Shown: positions 5,896-12,911 of the stretch, piece by piece
How positions within the stretch are numbered: the stretch's first letter is position 1
Layout of the letters: each line of letters opens with the position of its first letter
Source: Reyranella sp.
GTDB taxonomy: Bacteria > Pseudomonadota > Alphaproteobacteria > Reyranellales > Reyranellaceae
DNA length: 13,495 bases
Direction: 5' to 3'
Assembly (NCBI GenBank): GCA_030681635.1
Contig: JAUXRT010000486.1
Coordinates: 1 to 13,495 of the forward strand
The notes under the pieces: generated by a model
What the model saw: only the letters and a program-made list of their open reading frames with translations
Databases searched by the model: none
Told to the model about the DNA's origin: nothing
Program-made: the position numbers and the translations under genes

Positions 5896-8031
5896 TCACG
5901 TCGGTGTGACGGCTAGGCCGACCGTTCTCAGGGCGAAGGCATAGGCGATCGCGACTTCGTCGAGCCGGTCGAAGCGTCCGGACGATCCGCCGTGGCCCGC
6001 CCCCATGTTCGTCCGCAGCACGACCGGCCCGCCCGAGGTCATGGTGGCCCTGAGGCGGGCGACCCATTTCGCGGGCTCCCAGTAGGTGACGCGCGGATCG
6101 GTGAGGCCGGCCATGGCAAGGATCGCCGGGTAATCCCTTGAAGCCACATTGTCGTAGGGCGAGTAGGAGAGGATATGGCGGAATGCCGCTTCGTCGGTGG
6201 TCGGGTTGCCCCATTCGGGCCATTCGGGCGGTGTCAGCGGCAGCTTGTCGTCCAGCATGGTGTTGAGCACGTCGACGAAGGGCACCTCGGCCACGATGCC
6301 CGCGAAGAGTTCGCCGGCCCGATTGGCGACCGCGCCCATCAGCATGCCGCCGGCGCTGCCACCGTGGCCGACGATGCGCTTGGCGGACGTGAATTTCTCG
6401 GCGATCAGTGCCCGGCCGGCCGCGGCGAAATCGTCGAACGTGTTGGTCTTCTTCTCGAGCTTGCCGTCGAGATACCACGACCAGCCCTTGTCCGAGCCGC
6501 CCCTGATGTGCGCGATGGCATAGACGAAACCGCGGTCGACCAGCGACAGGCGGTTGGCCGAGAAGGAGGCCGGCATCGCCATGCCGTAGGAGCCGTAGCC
6601 GTAGAGCAGGAGCGGCGCGCTGCCGTCGCGCACGAGGTCGCGGCGATACAGGATCGACACCGGGACCTCGGCGCCGTCATGAGACACCGCCATGATCCGT
6701 GTGGTGATGTAGGCGGCGGGATCGTGGCCGGAGGGAATCTCCTGGCGCTTGCGCAAGGTGCGTTCACGGCTCGCCATGTCGTAGTCGTAGACCTCGGCCG
6801 GCGTCGTCATCGACGAATAGGCGAAGCGCAGCGTCGTCGTGGCGAATTCGTAGCCGCCGACGATGTCGAGCGAGTAGGCCGCCTCGTCGAAGGTGACGAC
6901 ATGTTCGCCGCCGGTGCCGAGGTCGCGGATCACGATCGAGGGCAGGGCATTCGTTCGCTCAAGCCGGACCAGATGGCCGGCGAAGAGTTCCATGCCGAGG
7001 ATGTAGGTGCCCGGCCGGTGCGGGATCAGTTCACGCCAGTTCACCCGCCCGGGGGCGGCGAGCGGCGCCGTGACGATGCGGAAATCGATCGCGCCACCGT
7101 CGTTTGTGAGGATGAAGAGCTCCTCACCACGGTCGGCCACACTGTAGCGCACGCCGGTCTCTCTTGGAGCGATGAGCTGCGGCGTGGCGTCCGGGTCGGA
7201 CAGATCGATCAGGCGTTGTTCCGACGTGTCGTGATCGCCCCCGGAGATGATGCAGAAGCGGCCGCCGGCACTTTCTCCAATGTGCGTGAACCAGCCGATG
7301 TCCTTCTCTTCGTAGACGAGGAGGTCGTCGGACTGCGGGGTGCCGAGACGGTGGCGGTAGACTTTTAGCGGGCGATGGTTGTCGTCGACCTGGACGTAGA
7401 AGAAGAACGTCGAGTCGAGGCCCCAGACGACGCTGCCGCTGGTTTCGGTCAATGTATCGGGCAGGTCCTGCCCGGTGTCCCAGTGTCGTATCCGAAGCGT
7501 GAAGAACTCGGACCCGCGCAGGTCGGCGCTCCAGGCTTCCAGCCGATGATCCGGCGAATGCCTTGTGCCGCCGAACTTGAAATAGCCTGACGTTTTCGCC
7601 AGCGCATCGCCGTCGAGGACGATCTGGACGTCGCCGCCCGCCCGCGGCGAACGGCCGATCTGCTGATGCTGGCCGCCCTCGCGAAACCGCCACAGATAGG
7701 CGAAAGGCCCATCCGGCATGGGAACGCCGGAATCGTCCTCCTTGATGCGGCCGCGCATTTCCGCGACCAGCGCTTTCCGCAGCGCCTGCATCGGCGCCAG
7801 GAAGGTCTCGGCGTAGGCGTTCTCGGCCTCGAGATAGGCTCTAATGTCCGGGTCGAGCAGCGACGGGTCGCGCAGCACCTGCTGCCACTTCTCGTCCTTC
7901 AACCAGGCATAGTCGTCGGCGATCGTGACGCCGTGCAGCGTGCGCCGCGACGGACGTCGCGGCGCCATAGGCGGTACAACGGGCGGCGGACTCGCCGGGG
8001 TCTCAGGCGTAATTGCCGCGCCCCTTGCCAT
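5896..8031 (-). CDS. ptrB: S9A-family serine peptidase, oligopeptidase B-like
   Basis: This 711-aa prolyl oligopeptidase-family enzyme should cleave short peptides after basic residues in the cytosol. The N-terminal part (about 22-430) is the beta-propeller lid region, with the typical opening TLHGVTIADDYAWLKD (31-46). The catalytic alpha/beta hydrolase part carries nucleophile S559 in GHGGSAGG, D645 in GLTDPRVTYWEPAKW and H680 in GAGHGGSSGR. This segment pattern is characteristic of oligopeptidase B. The motif PEWPEWGN (602-609) covers the loop that supplies the acidic P1-binding residues; E603 is present but the second position appears to be P605. No signal peptide is visible. The start at 8031 overlaps the aldolase-like gene by 29 nt and lacks a clear ribosome-binding site. 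M22 (7968) is a possible start giving 690 aa, close to the roughly 686 aa of E. coli oligopeptidase B. Confidence 0.92.
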   Translation of the reverse strand: MARGAAITPETPASPPPVVPPMAPRRPSRRTLHGVTIADDYAWLKDEKWQQVLRDPSLLDPDIRAYLEAENAYAETFLAPMQALRKALVAEMRGRIKEDDSGVPMPDGPFAYLWRFREGGQHQQIGRSPRAGGDVQIVLDGDALAKTSGYFKFGGTRHSPDHRLEAWSADLRGSEFFTLRIRHWDTGQDLPDTLTETSGSVVWGLDSTFFFYVQVDDNHRPLKVYRHRLGTPQSDDLLVYEEKDIGWFTHIGESAGGRFCIISGGDHDTSEQRLIDLSDPDATPQLIAPRETGVRYSVADRGEELFILTNDGGAIDFRIVTAPLAAPGRVNWRELIPHRPGTYILGMELFAGHLVRLERTNALPSIVIRDLGTGGEHVVTFDEAAYSLDIVGGYEFATTTLRFAYSSMTTPAEVYDYDMASRERTLRKRQEIPSGHDPAAYITTRIMAVSHDGAEVPVSILYRRDLVRDGSAPLLLYGYGSYGMAMPASFSANRLSLVDRGFVYAIAHIRGGSDKGWSWYLDGKLEKKTNTFDDFAAAGRALIAEKFTSAKRIVGHGGSAGGMLMGAVANRAGELFAGIVAEVPFVDVLNTMLDDKLPLTPPEWPEWGNPTTDEAAFRHILSYSPYDNVASRDYPAILAMAGLTDPRVTYWEPAKWVARLRATMTSGGPVVLRTNMGAGHGGSSGRFDRLDEVAIAYAFALRTVGLAVTPT

Positions 8032-8887
8032 TGGCGCGCTTGGCAGAAGCCTTGGGCGCCGGCTTTGCTGCTGCCTTGCCGGGTTTGGCTTTCAGCAGGT
8101 TGCGCATGACGGCGCCTTGCGTGTCCCACCAGTCGGCGAGGATGCGGACGTCCCAGCCGATGCAGAAGTGTTTTACACCCATCTCGAGGTAACGGCCGGC
8201 CTGGGCGGGGTCGCGCAGCTCGACACGGGGATGCAGGCCCTTCTTCAGGGCCATCTTGATGGTCTTGGTCTCGGCCGCCAGGACCTCGGCATCGCCATAC
8301 TGACCGGTCTTGCCGATGCTCATCGAGAAATCGGAGGCGCCGAACTGCACCATGTCGATGCCGGGCACCGAGAGGATGCGGTCAAGGTCGTCAACGCAGG
8401 ACTTCTTTTCGACCATGATGGCGATCACCACCTCGTTCAGCGCGTCGACATAGTCCGGCGTGCCGCCCGTGCGCACCGTGCCGACATCGCGCCGCATGCC
8501 GACGCCGAGGCGCCCGCGGCCGCGCGCGCCGCGGCTCATCGTCGTCTCGGCGCGGACCGCGTCGACCGCCGCCTTGGCATCCTCGACTGAGCGGATGTCG
8601 GCGAACAGCACGCTCTGGAAGCCCGAGCCGATCGCGCGCATCGCCTGATGGGTGTACTGCGTCTGCTCGATCTTGATCATGCCCGACATGCCCATGAGCT
8701 CGAAGGAGCGGCCGAGATTGTCGAGGTCGTGCATGGTGAAGGGCGCGTACTCGGCGGTGAATTCGACATAGTCGTACTGCTTGGAATGGCCGATCAGCTC
8801 GACCAGGGTCGGCCACGCCGACAGGATGTGGGTGCCCACGGTGGGCTTGCCGGCATTGAGACATTCACGAAGCGGATTACGACGCAT
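8003..8887 (-). CDS. HpcH/HpaI aldolase / citrate lyase-like protein with altered active site
   Basis: This 294-aa protein belongs to the phosphoenolpyruvate-binding TIM-barrel superfamily of class II aldolases that make or cleave pyruvate-type C-C bonds. The metal ligands appear kept: E160 in IMVEKK and D186 in FGASDFSMSIG. Against E. coli HpaI as I recall it (Asp42-x-x-His45, Arg70), the matching positions read T44, Y47 and K72, so the acid/base dyad and the pyruvate-binding Arg are replaced. The last 28 residues form a Lys/Ala/Pro-rich basic tail that is not part of the barrel. I chose the ATG at 8887, which follows AGGGGG (8895-8900); the frame stays open to 8995, but that would run across the divergent promoter region. 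It is probably the first gene of the leftward run and is divergent from a hydroxyacid dehydrogenase, suggesting linked 2-hydroxy/2-oxo acid metabolism. Confidence 0.85.
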   Translation of the reverse strand: MRRNPLRECLNAGKPTVGTHILSAWPTLVELIGHSKQYDYVEFTAEYAPFTMHDLDNLGRSFELMGMSGMIKIEQTQYTHQAMRAIGSGFQSVLFADIRSVEDAKAAVDAVRAETTMSRGARGRGRLGVGMRRDVGTVRTGGTPDYVDALNEVVIAIMVEKKSCVDDLDRILSVPGIDMVQFGASDFSMSIGKTGQYGDAEVLAAETKTIKMALKKGLHPRVELRDPAQAGRYLEMGVKHFCIGWDVRILADWWDTQGAVMRNLLKAKPGKAAAKPAPKASAKRANGKGRGNYA

Positions 8888-8946
8888 GTTGTTTCCCCCT
8901 GAGGTCCAGTTCGGGCTAGTCTGACACCTTGTGTAGGGGGAGTGCC
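8888..8946. promoter_or_regulatory. Divergent control region, aldolase-like / dehydrogenase
   Basis: Only 59 bp separate the two divergent starts. Each side has a strong ribosome-binding site, CCCCCT (8895-8900, AGGGGG on minus) and AGGGGGAG (8935-8942, plus), so about 34 bp remain between them. Promoters must overlap here or lie within the opposite gene's 5' end. I see no clear -10/-35 pair and no obvious operator beyond the mirror symmetry of the two ribosome-binding sites. No regulator gene adjoins it. Confidence 0.5.
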
Positions 8947-9915
8947 ATGTTTCCGACGCGGGATAGTCTGACGATCTGCTTTGCGCATGCGGCATACCGG
9001 ATGAAGGATCGGTTCGAGCTGCGCGACACCGGCATCAAGTGCTTCGAGGTGCGTGCCTACGACGATCTGGTGAAACGGATCGGCGAGGCCGATGTCGTCC
9101 TGGCTTCCGGCATGTGGAAGAACGACCTGATCCCGCACGCCGGCAAGCTGAAATTCATCCAATCGATCAGCTCCGGCATGGACCAGTATTCCAAGGAATT
9201 GCTGGGCGCCAAGGGCATCCGCCTGGCCAGTGCCGCCGGCGTCAACGCCCGCGCCGTGGCCGAGCACGCCATCGCCCTGATCCTGGCCATCGCCCGGCGC
9301 CTGCCCGAGGCGCGCGATAACCAGCACAAGAAGACCTGGCGCGGCATGATCGGCGATCTTGCCCAGCGCGAGGACGAGCTGGGCGGCAAGACGCTGCTGG
9401 TGGTCGGCATGGGCCGAATCGGCAGCCACCTCGCCAAGCTCGCCAAGGCCTTCGACATGAAGGTGGTTGGCATCCGACGCGATCCCAAGGCCGGCGCCAA
9501 CGGCGCCGACTCGATTCACGGCATGGGCGACCTGGTGAAGCTGGTGCCCGATGCCGACTTCGTGGCGCTCACCTGCGCGCTCACGCCCGAGACCACCGGC
9601 CTGATGAGTGCGGCGGCCTTCGCGGCCATGAAGCCGTCATCGGTGTTCGTGAATGTCGCTCGCGGCAAGGTGGCCGACGAGGCGGCGCTGATCGCCACCC
9701 TGCAGGCCGGCAGGATCTGGGCGGCGGCGCTCGACGTCACGGTCGACGAGCCGCTGCCGGCGGCCTCGCCGCTCTGGGCGATGCCCAATGTCTTCATCAC
9801 GCCCCACACGGCGGGCGAGACGCGCGCCTACGAGGACAACGTCCTCGACATCCTGATGGAGAATCTCGACCGCCTGTGGCGGGACGAGAAGGTACTGCGC
9901 AACCAGGTGCTCTAG
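8947..9915 (+). CDS. D-2-hydroxyacid dehydrogenase, NAD(P)-dependent
   Basis: This 322-aa cytosolic enzyme should interconvert a 2-oxo acid and a D-2-hydroxy acid. It shows the whole family pattern: an N-terminal substrate half, the nucleotide-binding VVGMGRIG (152-159), and catalytic R239 in NVARGK, E268 in VDEP and H287 in ITPHTAG. After the second beta strand the sequence is GIRRDP (175-180). Two arginines stand where NAD-preferring members usually have Asp, which points to NADP(H), although an Asp follows at 179. I chose the ATG at 8947 because AGGGGGAG (8935-8942) is correctly spaced; the in-frame TTG at 8929 lies upstream of that site. It is divergent from the aldolase-like gene, fitting a shared acid pathway. 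The substrate cannot be read from the sequence. Confidence 0.93.
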   Translation: MFPTRDSLTICFAHAAYRMKDRFELRDTGIKCFEVRAYDDLVKRIGEADVVLASGMWKNDLIPHAGKLKFIQSISSGMDQYSKELLGAKGIRLASAAGVNARAVAEHAIALILAIARRLPEARDNQHKKTWRGMIGDLAQREDELGGKTLLVVGMGRIGSHLAKLAKAFDMKVVGIRRDPKAGANGADSIHGMGDLVKLVPDADFVALTCALTPETTGLMSAAAFAAMKPSSVFVNVARGKVADEAALIATLQAGRIWAAALDVTVDEPLPAASPLWAMPNVFITPHTAGETRAYEDNVLDILMENLDRLWRDEKVLRNQVL

Positions 9916-9924
9916 GCCGGCCTA
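9913..9924. other. Palindrome joining two convergent stop codons
   Basis: TAGGCCGGCCTA is a perfect 12-bp palindrome whose outer triplets are the TAG stop of the dehydrogenase (9913-9915) and, on the other strand, the TAG stop of the FecR-type gene (9922-9924). Only six bases lie between the two genes. It could form only a tiny hairpin and has no T-tract, so I do not call it a terminator. Confidence 0.6.
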
Positions 9925-12183
9925 CTTCTTGTCGTCTTTCTTGTCGTCGTCCTTCTTGGGCTCGTCGTCCTTGTCGACGGCGGCGGGCTTCGCGGCCGAC
10001 GGCACGACGACGGGCGCCGGCGGTTGCGGCACGGCGATCTTCGGCTCGACCTGCACCGGCGGCTTCGGCGGCTGGACGGCCGGCGTTGCAACAGGCGCAG
10101 GAATCTGCGGTGTCACGGCGGCGCCCTTTTCCGGGACCTTGGTGTCGGCGGGCGGCGTCCGGATCTCCGCCGGACGCGGCGCGGCGGGCGCCGGCTGAGC
10201 CTGCGGCGGTGCCGCGGCTTTCGGCGCGTCGGGTTTCGGCGCTTCCGTCTTCGGCGCGTCGGCGGGCTTCACCGGGTCAGGCTTGGCCTGCGGCGGCGTG
10301 GCCGGGGTCGCAGCCTTCGGCGGCTCGGCCGGCTTGGCCGTTGTGTCGGGCTTGGCCGGCGCCGGGGGAACGGCGTTCGGCACGCTCGGCGTCTTGGTGT
10401 CGTTGGCGGCTGGCGCCTTGGCTTGCGGTGCGGCGGCGGGAGGCGCAGCCGGTGTCTTGTCGTCCTTCAGGACCGGCGGTGCGGCGCCCGCGCGCGGCAC
10501 GAGCGGCGGGGCGGTGACCTTGGCCTGCGGCGTGGCCGTGGCGTTGGTTGTCGCAGTGCCCGTCGTGCTGGTCGTCGTGCTGGTCGTAGCAGCCGGCGTG
10601 GCCGGCGCTGTCGCAAGCTTGGGACCTGGCGCTGCAGGCTTGGCGGTCGTCGTGGGCTGCGCAAGAGTCGGCATGTCGGCGACGGCGGTCTTGGCGACCG
10701 GCAGGTTCGCGTTGGCGCCGACCTTGGCCTGGGCTTCCGCCTTGGCCTTGGCGTCCGCCTCGGCCTTCGGATCGGCAGCCGGTACAGGCGTTGCGGCCTT
10801 CGGATCGGCTGCGGCCGGAGTGGCGGCAGGTGCGGCCGCAATCGAGGCGGTCGGCGCGGGTGGCGCCGAGACGGGAGCGACTGGCGCGGCTGCAATCTGT
10901 GCGGCCGACACCTGCAGGGCCGCGCGGGCGACCGGCTGCGAGCCGACGAACACGCTGGACGGGATCACCGTGGCAAAACGCTGATTCGCCAGAGCCGAAT
11001 TCTGTCCGGCAATATAGGCTTCGCGGCGTTGCGCCCGCTGCCAGCGATCTTCCAGCGCCTGCGCCTGGACCTCGTTGGAGCTGTTGAGGCGGGTGTAGTA
11101 GGCGCGGTCGGTACTGTAGGACGGCACATAGGCCTCGCGCGGCGCCAGGGGGAACCAGCCCACCGGCGCGCTGGCTTGCGTGCCAAGAGACGTGTTGCCG
11201 CCCAGCAGTGCCTGCACGAGTTGGATACCGCCGATGAAGTTGACCAGGGCCGGGGCATAGACCGGCTGCGCTTCGCGCTGCGGCGGCACCCAGACCCAGC
11301 GATTGTTGCTGTTGGCCCAGCGGCCGTAGTGCGAGGGCGCATAACCCCAGGGCTGGTCATCGACCCAGGTCCAGCCCCACGGCTTCACATACGACCAGTG
11401 ACCTTGCTTGTAGGGCTGCCATCCCGACGGCACGGACCGCGGCGTCCAGACGTTGCCGTACTGGTTGTCGTTGCTCCAGCTGCCGTAGCTGTTGAGGTCC
11501 TCATAGCCGGTGATGCCGGCCGACACATATTGCGACGGCGGATCGTAGTTGATCTGGCGATCGCGGGCGGCCCACGAAGCCGGCTGCACCGGCGGCGCGG
11601 TGTTGAGGGTGCGCAGCTTGAGCGCGCCGGTGTCGCCGAAGACCTCGGCCACCTGGCCTGGATTGACCGTCACGGTTTGGCCGTTGAGGCTCTGCATCTG
11701 CGCCGCGCCGGCACGGACGCCCAGGCGCGTCGCATCCTGGGTGGAACCGGCCTCGACGTAATAGTCGCCCTGCTGGCGCAGGTTGACCGTGCCGCGCGGC
11801 GTCACGATCTGATAGGGCGTGTTGGGGTTGAGCGCGAATGTCTTGATGTCGACGCGGCCTTGGCCGACCTGCAGGCGGGTCTGGTTGTCCTCGATCGCCA
11901 GCAGGTTGAGCTGCGTGCTGCCGTCCATGCGCACGCGCGTTCCCGCGACGGAGACTTCGCTCCGGGCATTGGGCTCGGTCCAGATCGAATCGCCCGAAGT
12001 GAGCGGCGTGTTGATGACGGCCGGGGTCCAGCCGGCCTGCTGGTCGTCGTGGAAGGAAACCGTGCCTTCGGTATAGGCGAGGCGCCCGGCCTGCGAGGGC
12101 GGATCGTTGAGGGCATAGGCGTTGCCGGCAAAGGCTGCGATGCTGAGCGCGGCGCCTATGGCGACGCGAAACGATTGACCCAT
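9922..12183 (-). CDS. Exported FecR-domain / DUF6600 protein with long Ala/Pro/Lys-rich tail
   Basis: This 753-aa protein has four parts. Residues 1-24 are a signal peptide (cleavage near NAYA). Residues about 35-190 form a FecR-like beta domain, including VTPRGTVNLRQQGDYYVE (127-144). Residues about 228-300 are a Trp/Tyr/Gly-rich DUF6600 region with repeated motifs such as GWQPYKQGHW, PWGWTWVDDQPWGYAP and HYGRW. From about 420 to the end it is low-complexity Ala/Pro/Lys/Thr, finishing in the charged KKDDDKKDDKK. Family members are exported and poorly understood. Unlike FecR itself there is no N-terminal cytoplasmic anti-sigma part, and no sigma factor or TonB receptor gene adjoins. AGGAG (12191-12195) supports the start. 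The tail could span the periplasm or bind the wall; this is inference. It is divergent from an unrecognised gene and convergent with the dehydrogenase. Confidence 0.88.
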   Translation of the reverse strand: MGQSFRVAIGAALSIAAFAGNAYALNDPPSQAGRLAYTEGTVSFHDDQQAGWTPAVINTPLTSGDSIWTEPNARSEVSVAGTRVRMDGSTQLNLLAIEDNQTRLQVGQGRVDIKTFALNPNTPYQIVTPRGTVNLRQQGDYYVEAGSTQDATRLGVRAGAAQMQSLNGQTVTVNPGQVAEVFGDTGALKLRTLNTAPPVQPASWAARDRQINYDPPSQYVSAGITGYEDLNSYGSWSNDNQYGNVWTPRSVPSGWQPYKQGHWSYVKPWGWTWVDDQPWGYAPSHYGRWANSNNRWVWVPPQREAQPVYAPALVNFIGGIQLVQALLGGNTSLGTQASAPVGWFPLAPREAYVPSYSTDRAYYTRLNSSNEVQAQALEDRWQRAQRREAYIAGQNSALANQRFATVIPSSVFVGSQPVARAALQVSAAQIAAAPVAPVSAPPAPTASIAAAPAATPAAADPKAATPVPAADPKAEADAKAKAEAQAKVGANANLPVAKTAVADMPTLAQPTTTAKPAAPGPKLATAPATPAATTSTTTSTTGTATTNATATPQAKVTAPPLVPRAGAAPPVLKDDKTPAAPPAAAPQAKAPAANDTKTPSVPNAVPPAPAKPDTTAKPAEPPKAATPATPPQAKPDPVKPADAPKTEAPKPDAPKAAAPPQAQPAPAAPRPAEIRTPPADTKVPEKGAAVTPQIPAPVATPAVQPPKPPVQVEPKIAVPQPPAPVVVPSAAKPAAVDKDDEPKKDDDKKDDKK
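10219..10263 (-). repeat. Three 15-bp tandem units in the FecR-protein tail
   Basis: Three adjacent imperfect 15-bp units (10219-10233, 10234-10248, 10249-10263), each built on TTCGGCGC, encode the repeated pentapeptide [P/T/A]-[D/E]-A-P-K in the low-complexity tail. The unit length is a multiple of three, so gain or loss of copies would keep the frame. The surrounding tail is full of looser repeats of the same kind. Confidence 0.6.
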
Positions 12184-12285
12184 GCTGTTGCTCCTCGATA
12201 GGCTCGCGTCGCCCGCCGCTGAATGCGGCTCGCCTTCAAGCCCAACGTCGCCAGAGACCAGGCGGTTCCTCCAGGGAGATAAAGA
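12184..12285. promoter_or_regulatory. Divergent intergenic region, FecR-type gene / unknown gene
   Basis: This 102-bp gap lies between two divergent starts. It contains ribosome-binding sites for the leftward gene (AGGAG at 12191-12195, minus) and the rightward gene (AGGGAG at 12273-12278). A small inverted repeat, GCCGC-TGAAT-GCGGC, lies at 12215-12229. It could be an operator or a leader hairpin, but five paired bases in GC-rich DNA is weak evidence. I see no clear sigma-70 promoter. Confidence 0.4.
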
Positions 12286-12867
12286 ATGCCCGTCGCAGAC
12301 CCCAACCGCGTGATCGTCACCGGCGAAAACCCGTTCATCCGCCTCAGCGAAAAGGACGGCGACCCCAATTCAACGGAAGCCAGCTTCTGGCGCATCCTGT
12401 TCTGCCCGGCCGGGCCGGGCCACGTGCTCTATCTCAAGAGCGAGCTGACGCAGGGCCGCTGGCGCATCTATTCCGACAACATCGCCATGGCGCGCTGGCT
12501 GCAGCAGACCGTGCAGGGCATGCTCAATCCCGAGCTCAAGGATCTCGCCATTCCGGTGATCGATGCCGAGTTCGGCCGGTCGGGCGACCCGCGCTATTTC
12601 TGGACCGAGCATGTCTCGGCAGCCGATTCCGAGGTGGCGCTCACCTGGTACGATATCGGCGACCCGCTGCTGATCCACACCCATCCCAACGAGGCGCCCA
12701 ACCCGCGTCCCTACGGTGTCTGCACCGTGCTGGTGCCGGCGCTCGGCGCGCGGCTGACGGTGGACGGCATCCAGGCCAAGGGCCTGCCGTGGAAGCGCGA
12801 CCGAGAGGGCCGGCCCTTCAGCACCTGCGCGCTGGCATTCTCCGAAAGCTGGACCGAAGCCAGGTAG
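12286..12867 (+). CDS. Conserved-looking protein of unknown function, 193 aa
   Basis: I do not recognise this family. The protein is 193 aa, without signal peptide or membrane helix, so probably cytosolic. It is rich in aromatic residues (for example FWRILFCPAGPGHVLYLKSE, 34-53). A segment with two histidines, LIHTHPNEAP (128-137), follows an acidic, aromatic stretch (TWYDIGDP). The middle and C-terminal parts read as alternating beta strands, and the His pair could bind metal, but no full cupin, JAB or metallohydrolase motif is present. The start is well supported by AGGGAG (12273-12278), seven bases upstream. The codon usage and GC-rich third positions match the neighbours, so I take it as a real gene. 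It is divergent from the FecR/DUF6600 gene. Confidence 0.8.
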   Translation: MPVADPNRVIVTGENPFIRLSEKDGDPNSTEASFWRILFCPAGPGHVLYLKSELTQGRWRIYSDNIAMARWLQQTVQGMLNPELKDLAIPVIDAEFGRSGDPRYFWTEHVSAADSEVALTWYDIGDPLLIHTHPNEAPNPRPYGVCTVLVPALGARLTVDGIQAKGLPWKRDREGRPFSTCALAFSESWTEAR

Positions 12868-12881
12868 CTTTTGAGCGAGTC

Positions 12882-12901
12882 GCGCGGGGTAACCCCCGCG
12901 C
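12882..12901 (+). terminator. GC-rich hairpin downstream of the 193-aa gene
   Basis: GCGCGGGG (12882-12889) pairs perfectly with CCCCGCGC (12894-12901) around a 4-nt loop, starting 15 nt after the stop codon. No T-tract follows, so it is not a canonical Rho-independent terminator. It may act as a 3' barrier for the rightward transcript, or be the left part of the adjoining palindromic repeat; copy A cannot settle this because the window begins there. Confidence 0.4.
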
Positions 12902-12911
12902 TGAGGACGCT

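Noticed and set aside
6175..7368. A 397-codon plus-strand frame opposite the peptidase
   Set aside because: Shadow of the oligopeptidase B-like gene, whose catalytic triad is intact.
8888..8995. N-terminal 36-residue extension of the aldolase-like protein
   Set aside because: It would overlap the divergent dehydrogenase start and has no family-like sequence; AGGGGG supports the start at 8887.
10024..12201. A 725-codon open frame on the plus strand opposite the FecR/DUF6600 gene
   Set aside because: Its translation is Arg/Gly-rich with no domain, and it mirrors a gene with a clear signal peptide, domains and ribosome-binding site. Long antisense frames are expected in DNA this GC-rich.
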